DNA of 64,000 bases from contig DAIROT010000003.1 of NCBI GenBank assembly GCA_036806345.1, positions 20,147-84,146 on the forward strand, written 5' to 3'. The translations under genes and the position numbers were made by a program. This document shows, in pieces, positions 26,435 to 34,427 of this stretch. The notes beneath the pieces are model-generated. The model did not search any database and had not been told where the DNA came from. It was given only the letters and a program-made list of their open reading frames with translations. The stretch is from QHCF01 sp003244275 (lineage in GTDB: Bacteria; Actinomycetota; Acidimicrobiia; Acidimicrobiales; QHCF01). Position 1 is the stretch's first letter, and every line of letters starts with the position of its first letter.

Positions 26435-27282
26435 GGATCCTGGTCACAGGGGCGAAGGGTGCGCTCGGCCAAGACCTGGTCGAATGCATGAGCTCCAGCC
26501 CCGGCATCGAGGTGGTGGCGGCCAGTCATGGTGACCTGGACGTCGCCAATCGGACCATGGTGCTGGAAGCCATGGTCGGGATCAGACCTGACGTGGTGAT
26601 CCACACTGCCGCCTGGACGGCGGTGGATGGCTGTGAGACCAACCCCGACAGGGCCTTTGCCGTCAATGCCATGGGGACCCGTCACCTGCATGAGGGCTCC
26701 CGCCGGGTCGGTGCCCACCTGTGCTACGTGTCGACCGACTATGTGTTCGATGGCCGGTCCGACCGGGCCTACAACGAGTGGGACGACCCCAACCCGCTGT
26801 CGGTGTACGGGAGGTCCAAGTTGGCCGGCGAGCGAGAGCTCGACCCCAGTGCCACCGTGGTGAGGACGTCGTGGCTGGGTGGGCGACGGGGTTCCAACTT
26901 CGTGCGCACCACGCTGGGTCTGGCCACCTCTGGTGTGCCCCTGCGCTTCGTCGATGACCAGTACGGGTGCCCTACCTTCACCGCCGACCTGGCCCCGGCC
27001 ATCCGGGCCCTGGCAACCGACCGCCGTCCTGGGCTCTTCCATGTCACCAACCAGGGTGCCACCACCTGGTGTGGCTTTGCCCGGGCCATTCTGGCTACCG
27101 CAGGGCTCGATCCCGACCGGGTGGAGGCCATCACTACCGCTGAGCTGCAACCATCCCGGCCGGCGCCTCGCCCGGCCAACTCGGTGCTGGACAACGCGGC
27201 CCTGCGGCTATCCGGGGACGACCTGCTCCCCACTTGGAAGGACTCCCTGGATCAGCTGGTGAAGGAGATGGTGGCCACATGA
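26431..27282 (+). CDS. rfbD: dTDP-4-dehydrorhamnose reductase
   Basis: RfbD reduces dTDP-4-keto-L-rhamnose to dTDP-L-rhamnose with NAD(P)H. The 283-residue protein has TGAKGALGQDLVECM (cofactor loop), the TAAWTAVDGCE segment, CYVSTDYVFDG, YGRSKLAGE with the catalytic Tyr and Lys, and FVDDQYGCPTF, all typical of the family. The GTG at 26431 overlaps the rfbB stop. Its stop overlaps the ATG of a 25-codon ORF by ATGA, the first link in an unusual chain of tiny ORFs leading to ugd. Confidence 0.92.
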   Translation: MRILVTGAKGALGQDLVECMSSSPGIEVVAASHGDLDVANRTMVLEAMVGIRPDVVIHTAAWTAVDGCETNPDRAFAVNAMGTRHLHEGSRRVGAHLCYVSTDYVFDGRSDRAYNEWDDPNPLSVYGRSKLAGERELDPSATVVRTSWLGGRRGSNFVRTTLGLATSGVPLRFVDDQYGCPTFTADLAPAIRALATDRRPGLFHVTNQGATTWCGFARAILATAGLDPDRVEAITTAELQPSRPAPRPANSVLDNAALRLSGDDLLPTWKDSLDQLVKEMVAT

Positions 27283-27425
27283 GCGAGGCGAAGCCGAGCG
27301 AGTCAATGGGTACTGCGCGCCGCTCAAGGCCACGATCGAAGATGGTGGCCACATGAGCGAGGCGAAGCCGAGCGAGTCAATGGGTACTGCGCGCCGCTCA
27401 AGGCCACGATCGAAGATGGTGGCCA
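27267..27425. repeat. 74-bp tandem repeat, two copies plus partial third
   Basis: The unit starting GATGGTGGCCACATGAGCGA begins at 27267 and 27341, and its first 11 bases recur at 27415. The two full units are identical by eye. It starts in the last codons of rfbD and ends at the ugd start, so it carries the 3' end of the upstream gene and a new start codon each time. Recent slippage or unequal exchange is the simple explanation. Confidence 0.95.
27279..27356 (+). CDS. 25-codon coupled small ORF, copy 1
   Basis: The ATG at 27279 overlaps the rfbD stop (ATGA), and the stop overlaps the ATG of copy 2 in the same way. The peptide begins MSEAKPSESMGTA and continues with a basic tail (RRSRPRSK). 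The first 13 residues share eight identities with a 25-codon ORF upstream of ftsH (43090-43167). I do not recognise a known family. It may be a translation relay or a repeat by-product; both are open. Confidence 0.4.
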   Translation: MSEAKPSESMGTARRSRPRSKMVAT

Positions 27426-27430
27426 ATTGA
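27353..27430 (+). CDS. 25-codon coupled small ORF, copy 2
   Basis: The second copy of the 74-bp repeat encodes the same peptide in another frame, except that its penultimate base changes give Asn as the last residue. Its ATG overlaps the copy 1 stop, and its stop overlaps the TTG start of ugd (TTGA). Ribosomes finishing rfbD could thus pass through two tiny ORFs before ugd. Confidence 0.38.
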   Translation: MSEAKPSESMGTARRSRPRSKMVAN

Positions 27431-28707
27431 GCGCGGTCACTGTCGTGGGGACTGGGTATGTGGGACTGGCCACTGGCGCCTACCTTGCCCATCTGGGCCA
27501 TCGGGTGACGTGTGCCGACGTGATCCCGGCCAAGATCGAGGCGCTGAGCGGGGGCCGGATCCCCATAGTCGAGGATGGTCTGGAAGCGCTGGTCCGGGAG
27601 GGCCTGACCAATGGTCGCCTCTCCTTCGTGCTGGGGGCCGCAGGCGCCGCCGCCCAGGGTGAGTTCGTGTTCCTCTGCGTTCCCACTCCCCAACGCCCGG
27701 ACGGGTCGGCCGACATGTCCTACATCGTGGCTGCTGCCGAAGAGATCGGACCAGCCCTGCAGGCCGAGGCGGTGGTCATCAACAAGGCAACCGTTCCGGT
27801 TGGCTCCACTCGGGTGGTTGAGCAGGCCCTGGGTCGCGCCGACGTGTTCGTGGTCTCCAACCCGGAGTTCATGCGGGAAGGGTCCGCGGTGCACGACTGC
27901 CTCCATCCCGACCGCATCGTGATCGGCAGCGACGACCAGGCGGCCGCCATGCGGGTGGCGTCCCTCTTTGGGAAGGTCCAGGCGCCGATGGTCATCACCG
28001 ATCCGGCCTCGGCCGAGACCATCAAGTACGCCTCCAATGCCTTCCTGGCCACCAAGGTGAGCTTCGTCAACGCAGTGGCCAACCTGTGCGAGGCGGTCGG
28101 AGCCGACATCCGCGAGGTGGCCCTGGGAATGGGTTACGACAAGCGCATCGGCTTCGAGTTCCTCAAACCCGGGCCCGGATGGGGGGGATCCTGCTTCCCC
28201 AAGGACACCCGCGCCCTGGTGCACATCGGCGAACAGGCGGGCTACGACTTCGGGCTTCTCAGGGGCGTGATCGCGGTGAATGAGGAGCAGCACGACCGGG
28301 TGGTGGCCAAGGTGGCGACGGCGGCCGGTGGGTCGCTGGACGGTGTCAGGGTGGCGGCCTGGGGTCTGACCTTCAAGGCTCGGACCGACGACCGGCGGGG
28401 GTCACCGGCCATAGAGGTCATCCGTCGCCTCTTGGCCAGCGGCGCGCACGTGCGAGCCCACGACCCAACCGTCACTGCCACCTTGGAGGGCTTGGCGCAA
28501 GTCGAGATCTGCGCCGACCCGTACGCCGCCTGCCAAGGGGCGGCCGCCCTAGTGGTGCTCACCGAGTGGGATGACTACCGCTGGATCGATTTCTCCAAGG
28601 TGGCAGACCTGATGGAGCGCAGGAGCATCGTCGACGCCCGCAACCTGTTGGATGCCAGCGCCCTGCGTCGGGGCGGCTTCGCCTACTGGGGCATGGGCCG
28701 ACCATGA
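27427..28707 (+). CDS. ugd: UDP-glucose 6-dehydrogenase
   Basis: The enzyme oxidises UDP-glucose twice with NAD+ to UDP-glucuronate. The 426-residue protein has the NAD site VVGTGYVGLATGAYLA, VPTPQRPDGSADMSY, NPEFMREGSAVHD, the central helix KYASNAFLATKVSFVNA, and the catalytic cysteine (about residue 256) in GGSCFPKD. The C-terminal domain has WGLTFKARTDDRRGSPAI. The start is TTG 27427, overlapping the stop of the second tiny ORF. Its product is the substrate of the decarboxylase encoded next. Confidence 0.95.
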   Translation: MSAVTVVGTGYVGLATGAYLAHLGHRVTCADVIPAKIEALSGGRIPIVEDGLEALVREGLTNGRLSFVLGAAGAAAQGEFVFLCVPTPQRPDGSADMSYIVAAAEEIGPALQAEAVVINKATVPVGSTRVVEQALGRADVFVVSNPEFMREGSAVHDCLHPDRIVIGSDDQAAAMRVASLFGKVQAPMVITDPASAETIKYASNAFLATKVSFVNAVANLCEAVGADIREVALGMGYDKRIGFEFLKPGPGWGGSCFPKDTRALVHIGEQAGYDFGLLRGVIAVNEEQHDRVVAKVATAAGGSLDGVRVAAWGLTFKARTDDRRGSPAIEVIRRLLASGAHVRAHDPTVTATLEGLAQVEICADPYAACQGAAALVVLTEWDDYRWIDFSKVADLMERRSIVDARNLLDASALRRGGFAYWGMGRP

Positions 28708-28781
28708 GTCGTATTGCCGTGAGCCGTACTGCCGTGAGCCGTGCTGTCGTGACCAGCGCGGTCATGAGGATCCGGCCGTGA
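28704..28781 (+). CDS. 25-codon coupled small ORF between ugd and uxs, built of 15-bp repeats
   Basis: The ATG at 28704 overlaps the ugd stop (ATGA), and the TGA overlaps the GTG of uxs (GTGA). The coding sequence is five 15-base units, each starting with ATG or GTG: ATGAGTCGTATTGCC, GTGAGCCGTACTGCC, GTGAGCCGTGCTGTC and two more diverged ones. The peptide therefore repeats as MSRIA VSRTA VSRAV. No known family. Same length and same coupling as the rfbD-ugd ORFs, but a different sequence. Confidence 0.4.
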   Translation: MSRIAVSRTAVSRAVVTSAVMRIRP

Positions 28782-29719
28782 GGGTGGTGGTGACAGGAGG
28801 AGCGGGGTTCCTCGGATCGCACCTGTGCGATCGCCTCCTTGATCGGGGCGACGAGGTGGTGGCGGTCGACAACCTGGTCACCGGGAGCATGGCCAACCTG
28901 GCCCACCTTGACGGCTCCAGGGGATTTTCGATGCTGCGCCACGATGTGAGCCAGCACATACGGGTGGACGGGTCGGTAGACGCAGTCCTGCACTTCGCCA
29001 GTCCCGCCTCTCCCCGCGACTACCTGGAGCTTCCCATCCAGACACTCAAGGTGGGCAGCCTGGGCACTCACAATTGCCTGGGCCTGGCCAAGGACAAGGG
29101 CGCCCGGTTCCTGTTGGCATCCACCAGTGAGGTCTACGGGGACCCCCAGGTGCATCCTCAGGCCGAGGACTACTGGGGCCATGTCAATCCGGTGGGACCG
29201 AGGGGCGTGTACGACGAGGCCAAGCGATTCGCCGAGGCCCTTACCATGGCTTATCACCGGGCCCACGGGATCGGCGTGGGGATTGCCCGCATCTTCAACA
29301 CCTATGGCCCACGGATGAGGCCCTCCGATGGGCGGGTGGTCTCCAACTTCGCGGTTCAGGCTCTCACCGGGCGTCCCCTCACGGTGTACGGGGACGGATC
29401 CCAGACTCGCAGCTTTTGCTATGTCGATGACGAGGTAACTGGCCTTGTCGCCCTGCTCGCCTCGAACCTGGCCGGCCCGGTCAACATCGGCAATCCGGAG
29501 GAGCACACCGTGGCTGAGCTGGCCGAGCTGGTAATCGAGATGACTGGGTCGCAGTCGGCGATCATTCGTGAGCCGCTCCCGGTCGACGACCCGGCGCAGC
29601 GCCGACCCGATATCGCCTTGGCTCGGTCGGTACTGGGCTGGGAGCCGACGGTCGCTCTGGCTGACGGCCTGGCCAATACCATCGGCTGGTTCCGGCGGGA
29701 GCTCGGCCGTGCTCGTTGA
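28778..29719 (+). CDS. uxs: UDP-glucuronate decarboxylase (UDP-xylose synthase)
   Basis: A 313-residue short-chain dehydrogenase that turns UDP-glucuronate into UDP-xylose. TGGAGFLGSHLCDRLL binds NAD, HFASPASPRDYLELPIQTLKV is a Uxs hallmark in outline, STSEVYGDPQVHPQ and YDEAKRFAE hold the catalytic Ser/Tyr/Lys, and ARIFNTYGPRM follows. The GTG at 28778 overlaps the stop of the preceding tiny ORF. It sits directly after ugd, which supplies its substrate, and overlaps the glycosyltransferase gene by 11 bases. Confidence 0.92.
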   Translation: MRVVVTGGAGFLGSHLCDRLLDRGDEVVAVDNLVTGSMANLAHLDGSRGFSMLRHDVSQHIRVDGSVDAVLHFASPASPRDYLELPIQTLKVGSLGTHNCLGLAKDKGARFLLASTSEVYGDPQVHPQAEDYWGHVNPVGPRGVYDEAKRFAEALTMAYHRAHGIGVGIARIFNTYGPRMRPSDGRVVSNFAVQALTGRPLTVYGDGSQTRSFCYVDDEVTGLVALLASNLAGPVNIGNPEEHTVAELAELVIEMTGSQSAIIREPLPVDDPAQRRPDIALARSVLGWEPTVALADGLANTIGWFRRELGRAR

Positions 29720-30701
29720 GCCGGGGAGCCCCGCCCACGACGCTGGACGGGTGGGCGCCGTCGTTGTCAACCACAACGCCCGAGATGTCCTGCTGGCATG
29801 CGTGCGCAGCCTGCGGGCCGAGGGAGTACGCCAGGTGGTGGTGGCCGACAACGCCTCGGTGGACGGCTCGGCTGGGGCCCTGGCCGCCTCCGATCCCGAT
29901 GTCGTCTACCTTGCCAGCTCTCGTAATGCTGGTTACGGGGCAGGGGCAAATCGCGGCATGGTCAGGCTGGGCACCGAGATGGTACTGGTGTGCAATCCCG
30001 ACCTGGTCGTCCATCCGGGCGCCATTGCCAGGCTCACGGCTGCCCTCGACGCCGACCCTCGGTTGGCCTTCGTCGGCCCCCGGTTGGAGAACCCCGATGG
30101 CAGCCTGTACCCCTCGGCCCGGTCATTCCCGTCACTCGTCGACGCGGCCGGGCATGCCTTCCTCGGGCTGGTGGTGCCCGGTAACCGCTTCAGTCGGCGT
30201 TACAAGCTGCTCGACTGGGACCATGCTGGCGCCCGTCAAGTCGACTGGGTGTCAGGCGCCTGCTTTCTTGCCCGTCGCCAGGCTCTGGAGGCGCTGGGAG
30301 GCTTCGACGAGTCCTACTTCATGTACCTGGAGGACGTGGACCTCTGCTGGCGGGCCGGGCAGGCGGGATGGCGGGTGAGCTACCAACCGGCCGCGGTGGT
30401 CACCCACGAGCAGGGGGTGTCGACCAATCGCCATCCCTATCGCATGATCCTGGCCCACCACTGCTCAATACTACGGTTCGCATGGAGAACCACCACTGGC
30501 CCGAGGCGCCTGCTCCTGCCCCTGGTGGCGGTGGGACTGGTGGTCCGAGTCGGGTTGGCGTGGGCCCAGCGGGCCGCCGAGGCCGCCCGGCGACCGGCCA
30601 ACGGCCCTGCCGCCCCTCGCCGGCGCCGCCCGCCGGCGCCCCCAGCCGACCGGGCCAGCGGGGGCCGATCCATTTCTATCCCCCCCAGCGGTCGCCGCTA
30701 G
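29709..30701 (+). CDS. Family 2 glycosyltransferase (WbbL-like)
   Basis: The 330-residue GT-A enzyme shows VVVNHNARDVLLACV, the nucleotide-sugar site NPDLVVHPGAIARL, and the acceptor/base region DWVSGACFLARRQALEALGG plus FDESYFMYLEDVDLCWRAG. That pattern is shared with rhamnosyltransferase WbbL, which adds rhamnose to the lipid-linked linker of the mycobacterial wall. It may use dTDP-rhamnose from RfbD or UDP-xylose from Uxs; the sequence does not decide. One hydrophobic segment near residues 265-285 suggests membrane attachment, and the C terminus is Pro/Arg-rich. The GTG at 29709 lies inside the end of uxs. Confidence 0.82.
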   Translation: MLVEPGSPAHDAGRVGAVVVNHNARDVLLACVRSLRAEGVRQVVVADNASVDGSAGALAASDPDVVYLASSRNAGYGAGANRGMVRLGTEMVLVCNPDLVVHPGAIARLTAALDADPRLAFVGPRLENPDGSLYPSARSFPSLVDAAGHAFLGLVVPGNRFSRRYKLLDWDHAGARQVDWVSGACFLARRQALEALGGFDESYFMYLEDVDLCWRAGQAGWRVSYQPAAVVTHEQGVSTNRHPYRMILAHHCSILRFAWRTTTGPRRLLLPLVAVGLVVRVGLAWAQRAAEAARRPANGPAAPRRRRPPAPPADRASGGRSISIPPSGRR

Positions 30702-30715
30702 ACTGGTCCCCGACC
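30699..30715 (+). promoter_or_regulatory. Candidate promoter of the membrane-anchored unknown
   Basis: TAGACT (30699-30704) fits TANNNT, starting within the stop region of the glycosyltransferase gene; the ATG at 30716 follows after 11 bases with no ribosome binding site. Confidence 0.35.
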
Positions 30716-31615
30716 ATGGGTAGAGCCTCAGCAGGCAAGAAGGTGGCAAGGGCGGCGGCCACTGGTGGGGGGCGATCCAGTCGGGGCAAGACGCCCGTCG
30801 GGTGGTACACCACCATGGCGGTGGTGGTGGTGCTGGGCGTAACCGCGGTGGCGTTCAGCCGGTACGAGCGCAGCCATCTGCCGCCGGCCACTCCGCCCAC
30901 CTTTACTGACCACTGGCACGAGGCCGTCGCCTTCGACATCTGCGGCAAGATCCAGGCCAACCTGCCCCAACCGACGAATCTGATCGGGATCCACACCCAC
31001 GGTGACGGGCTAATCCATGTGGAGCCGCAGTCGAGCGCCGACACCGGGACCAATGCCACCCTGGGCCGGTTCGCCTCCGGGTACCCGGGGCTGGGACTCA
31101 CCTCTACCTCCCTGCACTATCCGGGACAACGGACGTGGACCAACGGCGACAAGTGCGGCTCTATCCCAGGCAAGGTCCAGCTCAAGACCTGGTCCAGCCT
31201 GGTGGACCAGAAGGGAACACTGGTGACTGGCGATCCCCGCAAACTGCGGACCGTCAACGGCGCGCTGCTCACCATCGCCTTCGTACCGCCCGGCACCAAC
31301 ATTCCCAAGCCGCCATCGGCAGCGAACCTCGCCCATCCCAACGCCGCCGAGACCCCCACCGCCCCGGCCCCCGGTGCCCCGGCCCCGCCCACCGGTGCAC
31401 CGGGGACACCAGCACCGGGCACACCAGCACCGGGCACACCGACCACGCCGTCCACCGGCGCCCCGGCCGCCCCCAACTCGGGTGCCCCGGCCATGACTTC
31501 TCCGGGCACGCCGCCCGCCGGTACCCCGGTCGGGCCACCCATCCCCGCTCCCACGACCGGCGCACCCGGCAACTCGTCCCCCGCTCCCACCACCGGCAGC
31601 CCTCCTGCCCCGTGA
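30716..31615 (+). CDS. Membrane-anchored protein of unknown function with Pro-rich tail
   Basis: A 299-residue protein with a basic N terminus, one transmembrane helix at about residues 31-47 (YTTMAVVVVLGVTAVAF), and an extracytoplasmic domain containing DHWHEAVAFDICGK and LIGIHTHGDGLIHVEP. The histidine pattern HTHGDGLIH looks like a metal site. The last ~100 residues are repeats of Gly-Ala-Pro-Thr type (TPAPGTPAPGT), probably a wall-spanning stalk. I do not recognise the function. It lies between a glycosyltransferase and a nucleotidyltransferase, with GTGA overlap to the latter, so an envelope role is likely. Confidence 0.65.
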   Translation: MGRASAGKKVARAAATGGGRSSRGKTPVGWYTTMAVVVVLGVTAVAFSRYERSHLPPATPPTFTDHWHEAVAFDICGKIQANLPQPTNLIGIHTHGDGLIHVEPQSSADTGTNATLGRFASGYPGLGLTSTSLHYPGQRTWTNGDKCGSIPGKVQLKTWSSLVDQKGTLVTGDPRKLRTVNGALLTIAFVPPGTNIPKPPSAANLAHPNAAETPTAPAPGAPAPPTGAPGTPAPGTPAPGTPTTPSTGAPAAPNSGAPAMTSPGTPPAGTPVGPPIPAPTTGAPGNSSPAPTTGSPPAP

Positions 31616-32682
31616 GGGCGGTTGTCCTGGTGGGAGGGGAGGGCACTCGCCTTCGCCCGCTCACTCTCACTACCCCCAAGCAGCTCCTGGCGGTGGCCGA
31701 GAGGTCGATGATCGAGCGCGTCCTCGACCGGCTCGTCGAACATGGGGTCGAAGAGGCGGTGCTGGCGCTGGGCTACCGGCCGGACGCGTTCCTGGAGGCC
31801 TTTCCCAATGGTCGAGCCTCAGGCGTACGCCTGGTCTACGCCGTCGAGCCGACTCCCCTCGACACCGCCGGTGCAGTGCGCTTTGCTGCCGCCGAGGCCG
31901 GTATCGACGAGACCTTCCTCGTGGTCAATGGTGACGTATTGGCTGACCTCGATCTGGGGGCCCTCGTCGAGTTCCACCGCCGGCGCCAGGCCGAGGCCAC
32001 CATTGCCCTCACCCCGGTGGAGGATCCCTCCAGCTTCGGGGTGGTGCCCACCACCGTTGACGGCAAGGTGCTGGCCTTCATAGAGAAGCCACCGCCCGGT
32101 CAGGCCCCGACCAACTTGATCAACGCCGGCGCTTACGTGCTGGAGCCGTCGGTGCTGGGTCGCGTCGACGCCGGCCGTCGGGTGTCCATCGAGCGCGAGA
32201 TCTTTCCCGCACTGGCCGCCGAGGGGAGCCTGTTTGCCATGGTCTCCGGCTCTTACTGGGTGGACGCCGGCACCCCGGCCAACTACCTGTGGGCCAACCT
32301 GTGGCTGGCGGGTTCCCACCGCCCACCCGTGCCTGACGCCCGGGAGACGGCCCCAGGCGTATGGGTGATCGGGTTGGCAGTGATCGACGGAGAGGTGGTG
32401 GGCTCCTCTCTGGTGGGAGAGGCCGCCTTTGTCGGGCATGGGGCGGTGGTCACCCGATCGGTCGTCGGGGCCGGAGCCCGTGTGGAGCATGGTGCGTCGG
32501 TGACCGGTTCGGTGCTGTTGGCTGGGGCGGTCGTCGGCCAGGGCAGCCGGGTAGAGGAGTCCATCCTCGGTGAGGGAGCGGTGGTGTCATCCGAGGCGGT
32601 GGTCAGAGCCCTCTCGGTGGTGGGGCCGGGGGAGGTGGTGGCCGCTGGTACCACCGTGGACGGACTGAGGATTCCGGCATGA
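31612..32682 (+). CDS. Sugar-phosphate nucleotidyltransferase with left-handed beta-helix tail
   Basis: The enzyme activates a sugar 1-phosphate with an NTP. The 356-residue protein begins VVLVGGEGTRLRPLTLTTPKQ, the nucleotide-binding signature, and has VVNGDVLADLDLGALV, IEKPPPGQAP and NAGAYVLEP. After about residue 235 a hexapeptide-repeat helix follows (VGEAAFVGHGAVVTRSVVGAGARV in outline). This is the layout of GDP-mannose pyrophosphorylases of the Rv3264c type and of some dTDP- or UDP-sugar enzymes, so the substrate is open; mannose 1-phosphate fits the ManB gene at 46.7 kb. Coupled to both neighbours by 4-base overlaps. Confidence 0.82.
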   Translation: MRAVVLVGGEGTRLRPLTLTTPKQLLAVAERSMIERVLDRLVEHGVEEAVLALGYRPDAFLEAFPNGRASGVRLVYAVEPTPLDTAGAVRFAAAEAGIDETFLVVNGDVLADLDLGALVEFHRRRQAEATIALTPVEDPSSFGVVPTTVDGKVLAFIEKPPPGQAPTNLINAGAYVLEPSVLGRVDAGRRVSIEREIFPALAAEGSLFAMVSGSYWVDAGTPANYLWANLWLAGSHRPPVPDARETAPGVWVIGLAVIDGEVVGSSLVGEAAFVGHGAVVTRSVVGAGARVEHGASVTGSVLLAGAVVGQGSRVEESILGEGAVVSSEAVVRALSVVGPGEVVAAGTTVDGLRIPA

Positions 32683-33668
32683 GGGCGCTGGTCACCGGCG
32701 GGGNNNNNNNNNNNNNNNNNNNNNNNNNNNNNNNNNNNNNNNNNNNNNNCTTCATCGGTTCCGCCCTGGTCGAGCGGCTGCTGGCCGAAGGTCACCGGGT
32801 CGACGTGGTCGACGACCTGTCGACCGGCTCGCTGGCCAACCTGGCCGACGCCCGGGCCGATCGGTCGGTCAACCTCACCTTCCATCACCTGGACATCCGC
32901 TCCCCCGAACTGACCGAGCTGATGGCCCTGCGCCGCCCGGAGGTGGTCTTCCACCTGGCGGCCCAGGCTGACGTGAGGGTGTCGGTGGCAAAGCCGGTAT
33001 TCGATGCCGACGTCAACGTGCTGGGAAGTGTCATGGTGATGGAGGCGGCCAGGGCGGCTGGAGCATCTCGCATTGTGTTCGCGGCCAGTGGAGGCACCCT
33101 TTACGGCGACCCACCTTCATCGAAATTGCCGCTTCGGGAGTCGTACCCTCATCGCCCACTCTCGCCCTACGGTGTCGCCAAGAAGGCCGTCGTGGACTAC
33201 CTGGTCGCCTACCGCGAGCTTTACCAGCTGGAGTTCTGCGCGTTGGCGCTGGCCAATGTGTACGGGCCTCGCCAGAACCCCCACGGCGAAGCGGGTGTGG
33301 TGGCCATCTTCGCCGGGCACCTGTTGTCCGGGGAGGCGTGCACGATCTACGGCACCGGGGCTCAGACCCGGGACTTCGTTTTCGTGGACGACGTGGTCGA
33401 CGCCTTCACCAGGGCGGCCGAGAAGGGCGGGGGCCTGGTGGTCAACGTGGGCACCGGGGTGGAGACCTCGGTGGCCGATCTTCATCAGACCATGGCGGAG
33501 GCGGCGGGCGTCGACCGCCGACCGGTGCATGCCCAGGCTCGCCCGGGAGAGCTGGCGCGCTCGTGCCTGGACGCCAGCCGGGCCGCCATCCACCTGGGAT
33601 GGAAGCCGTGGACGTCGCTGGCCGAGGGCACGGCCGCCGTGCTGCACCACCTACGCGACCACCCGTAG
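32679..33668 (+). CDS. NAD-dependent epimerase (GalE/UDP-glucose 4-epimerase-like), with assembly gap
   Basis: About 329 codons including unread bases. The N terminus MRALVTGG is followed by 46 N and then FIGSALVERLLAEGH. After it come HLAAQADVRVSVAKP, AASGGTLYGDPPSSKLP, SPYGVAKKAVVDYLV (catalytic Tyr and Lys), NVYGPRQNPHGEAGVV and TRDFVFVDDVVDAF, which fit UDP-hexose 4-epimerases. The ATG overlaps the nucleotidyltransferase stop (ATGA). The Rossmann motif TGGAGFIGS needs only two residues between GG and FIG, so the gap is overestimated. The exact sugar cannot be given. Confidence 0.85.
   Translation: MRALVTGGXXXXXXXXXXXXXXXXFIGSALVERLLAEGHRVDVVDDLSTGSLANLADARADRSVNLTFHHLDIRSPELTELMALRRPEVVFHLAAQADVRVSVAKPVFDADVNVLGSVMVMEAARAAGASRIVFAASGGTLYGDPPSSKLPLRESYPHRPLSPYGVAKKAVVDYLVAYRELYQLEFCALALANVYGPRQNPHGEAGVVAIFAGHLLSGEACTIYGTGAQTRDFVFVDDVVDAFTRAAEKGGGLVVNVGTGVETSVADLHQTMAEAAGVDRRPVHAQARPGELARSCLDASRAAIHLGWKPWTSLAEGTAAVLHHLRDHP
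32704..32749. other. Assembly gap of 46 N inside the epimerase gene
   Basis: Forty-six undetermined bases interrupt the cofactor-binding motif. Comparison with the conserved TGGAGFIGS suggests that about four bases (completing GCC GGC) are actually missing, and that the flanks may nearly join. Confidence 0.95.
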
Positions 33669-33710
33669 CGCCCCCCAAGCTCGTTGGCGCGCCGGACCCG
33701 GCCAGCATGC

Positions 33711-34427
33711 CTAGCGGAACAGATCCTGGCCGTGGGGACGCACGACCTCGGCCGCCACCGACGACTCCCGCAGCCAGGCCGGGTCGACCCCTCTGACCAC
33801 GGCCGCCGGTAGGCCCCGGGACTTGCCCATGACCAGCTCGGCCGCCCCCGCCAGCTCGTCAGCCACACAGACCTCGGTGGCTACCAGGGGACGGCCCTGG
33901 GTGTCGGTCTGGCCCCGCAGGTCCACCACCGCGGCGATGCCTGCCGTGCCGATGGCCACGTCGGTCACACCCACGCGCCACGCCCGACCAAAAGTGTCGG
34001 ATACCACCACTCCCACCTCTACGCCGGCCAGGGCCCGCAAGCCGTCTCGCACTCGCCGGGCCGAACGGTCAGGGTCGATCGGCAACAGGCAGGCCTGACC
34101 CAATGGGACATTGGACAGGTCGACCCCAGAGTTGGCGCACACGAAGCCATGGCGGGTCTCGGTGATCACCAGGTCGTCCCGTCGGCGCAGCACCCTCACC
34201 GCCTCGTCGTCCACCAACTGGCGGCCCCCGGTGGCACCGGGATTGAGCGGGACCAGGCGACCCTCGGCCTTGGAGACCGCTTTTTGGGTGACCACCACCA
34301 CGTCACCGTCGGCCAGCTCGACCCGCTCGGCAATGAGGGCGGCCAGCACGTCACCCGGCTCGACCTCGGGCATGTCTAGGACCGGGAAGATGACCAGTCC
34401 ACCCGAGGCAGGACCGGGCAGTGTCAA
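33711..34427 (-). CDS. cofE: Coenzyme F420:L-glutamate ligase
   Basis: CofE adds glutamates to F420-0 using GTP. The 238-residue protein has the family's PEVEPGDVLAALIAERVELADGD opening in outline, VVVTQKAVSKAEGRLV, GFVCANSGVDLSNVP, LPIDPDRSARRVRDGLR and VVSDTFGRAWRVGVTDVAIG. It is the stand-alone form, without the C-terminal nitroreductase domain of mycobacterial FbiB. The TTG at 34427 overlaps the cofD stop by TTGA and gives the expected length; a longer frame would run backwards into cofD. It ends 43 bases from the converging epimerase gene. Confidence 0.92.
   Translation of the reverse strand: MTLPGPASGGLVIFPVLDMPEVEPGDVLAALIAERVELADGDVVVVTQKAVSKAEGRLVPLNPGATGGRQLVDDEAVRVLRRRDDLVITETRHGFVCANSGVDLSNVPLGQACLLPIDPDRSARRVRDGLRALAGVEVGVVVSDTFGRAWRVGVTDVAIGTAGIAAVVDLRGQTDTQGRPLVATEVCVADELAGAAELVMGKSRGLPAAVVRGVDPAWLRESSVAAEVVRPHGQDLFR

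Noticed and set aside
31380..31600. Repeats that might be a CRISPR or minisatellite
   Set aside because: They encode the Pro/Thr/Ala tail of an in-frame protein and have no spacer structure.
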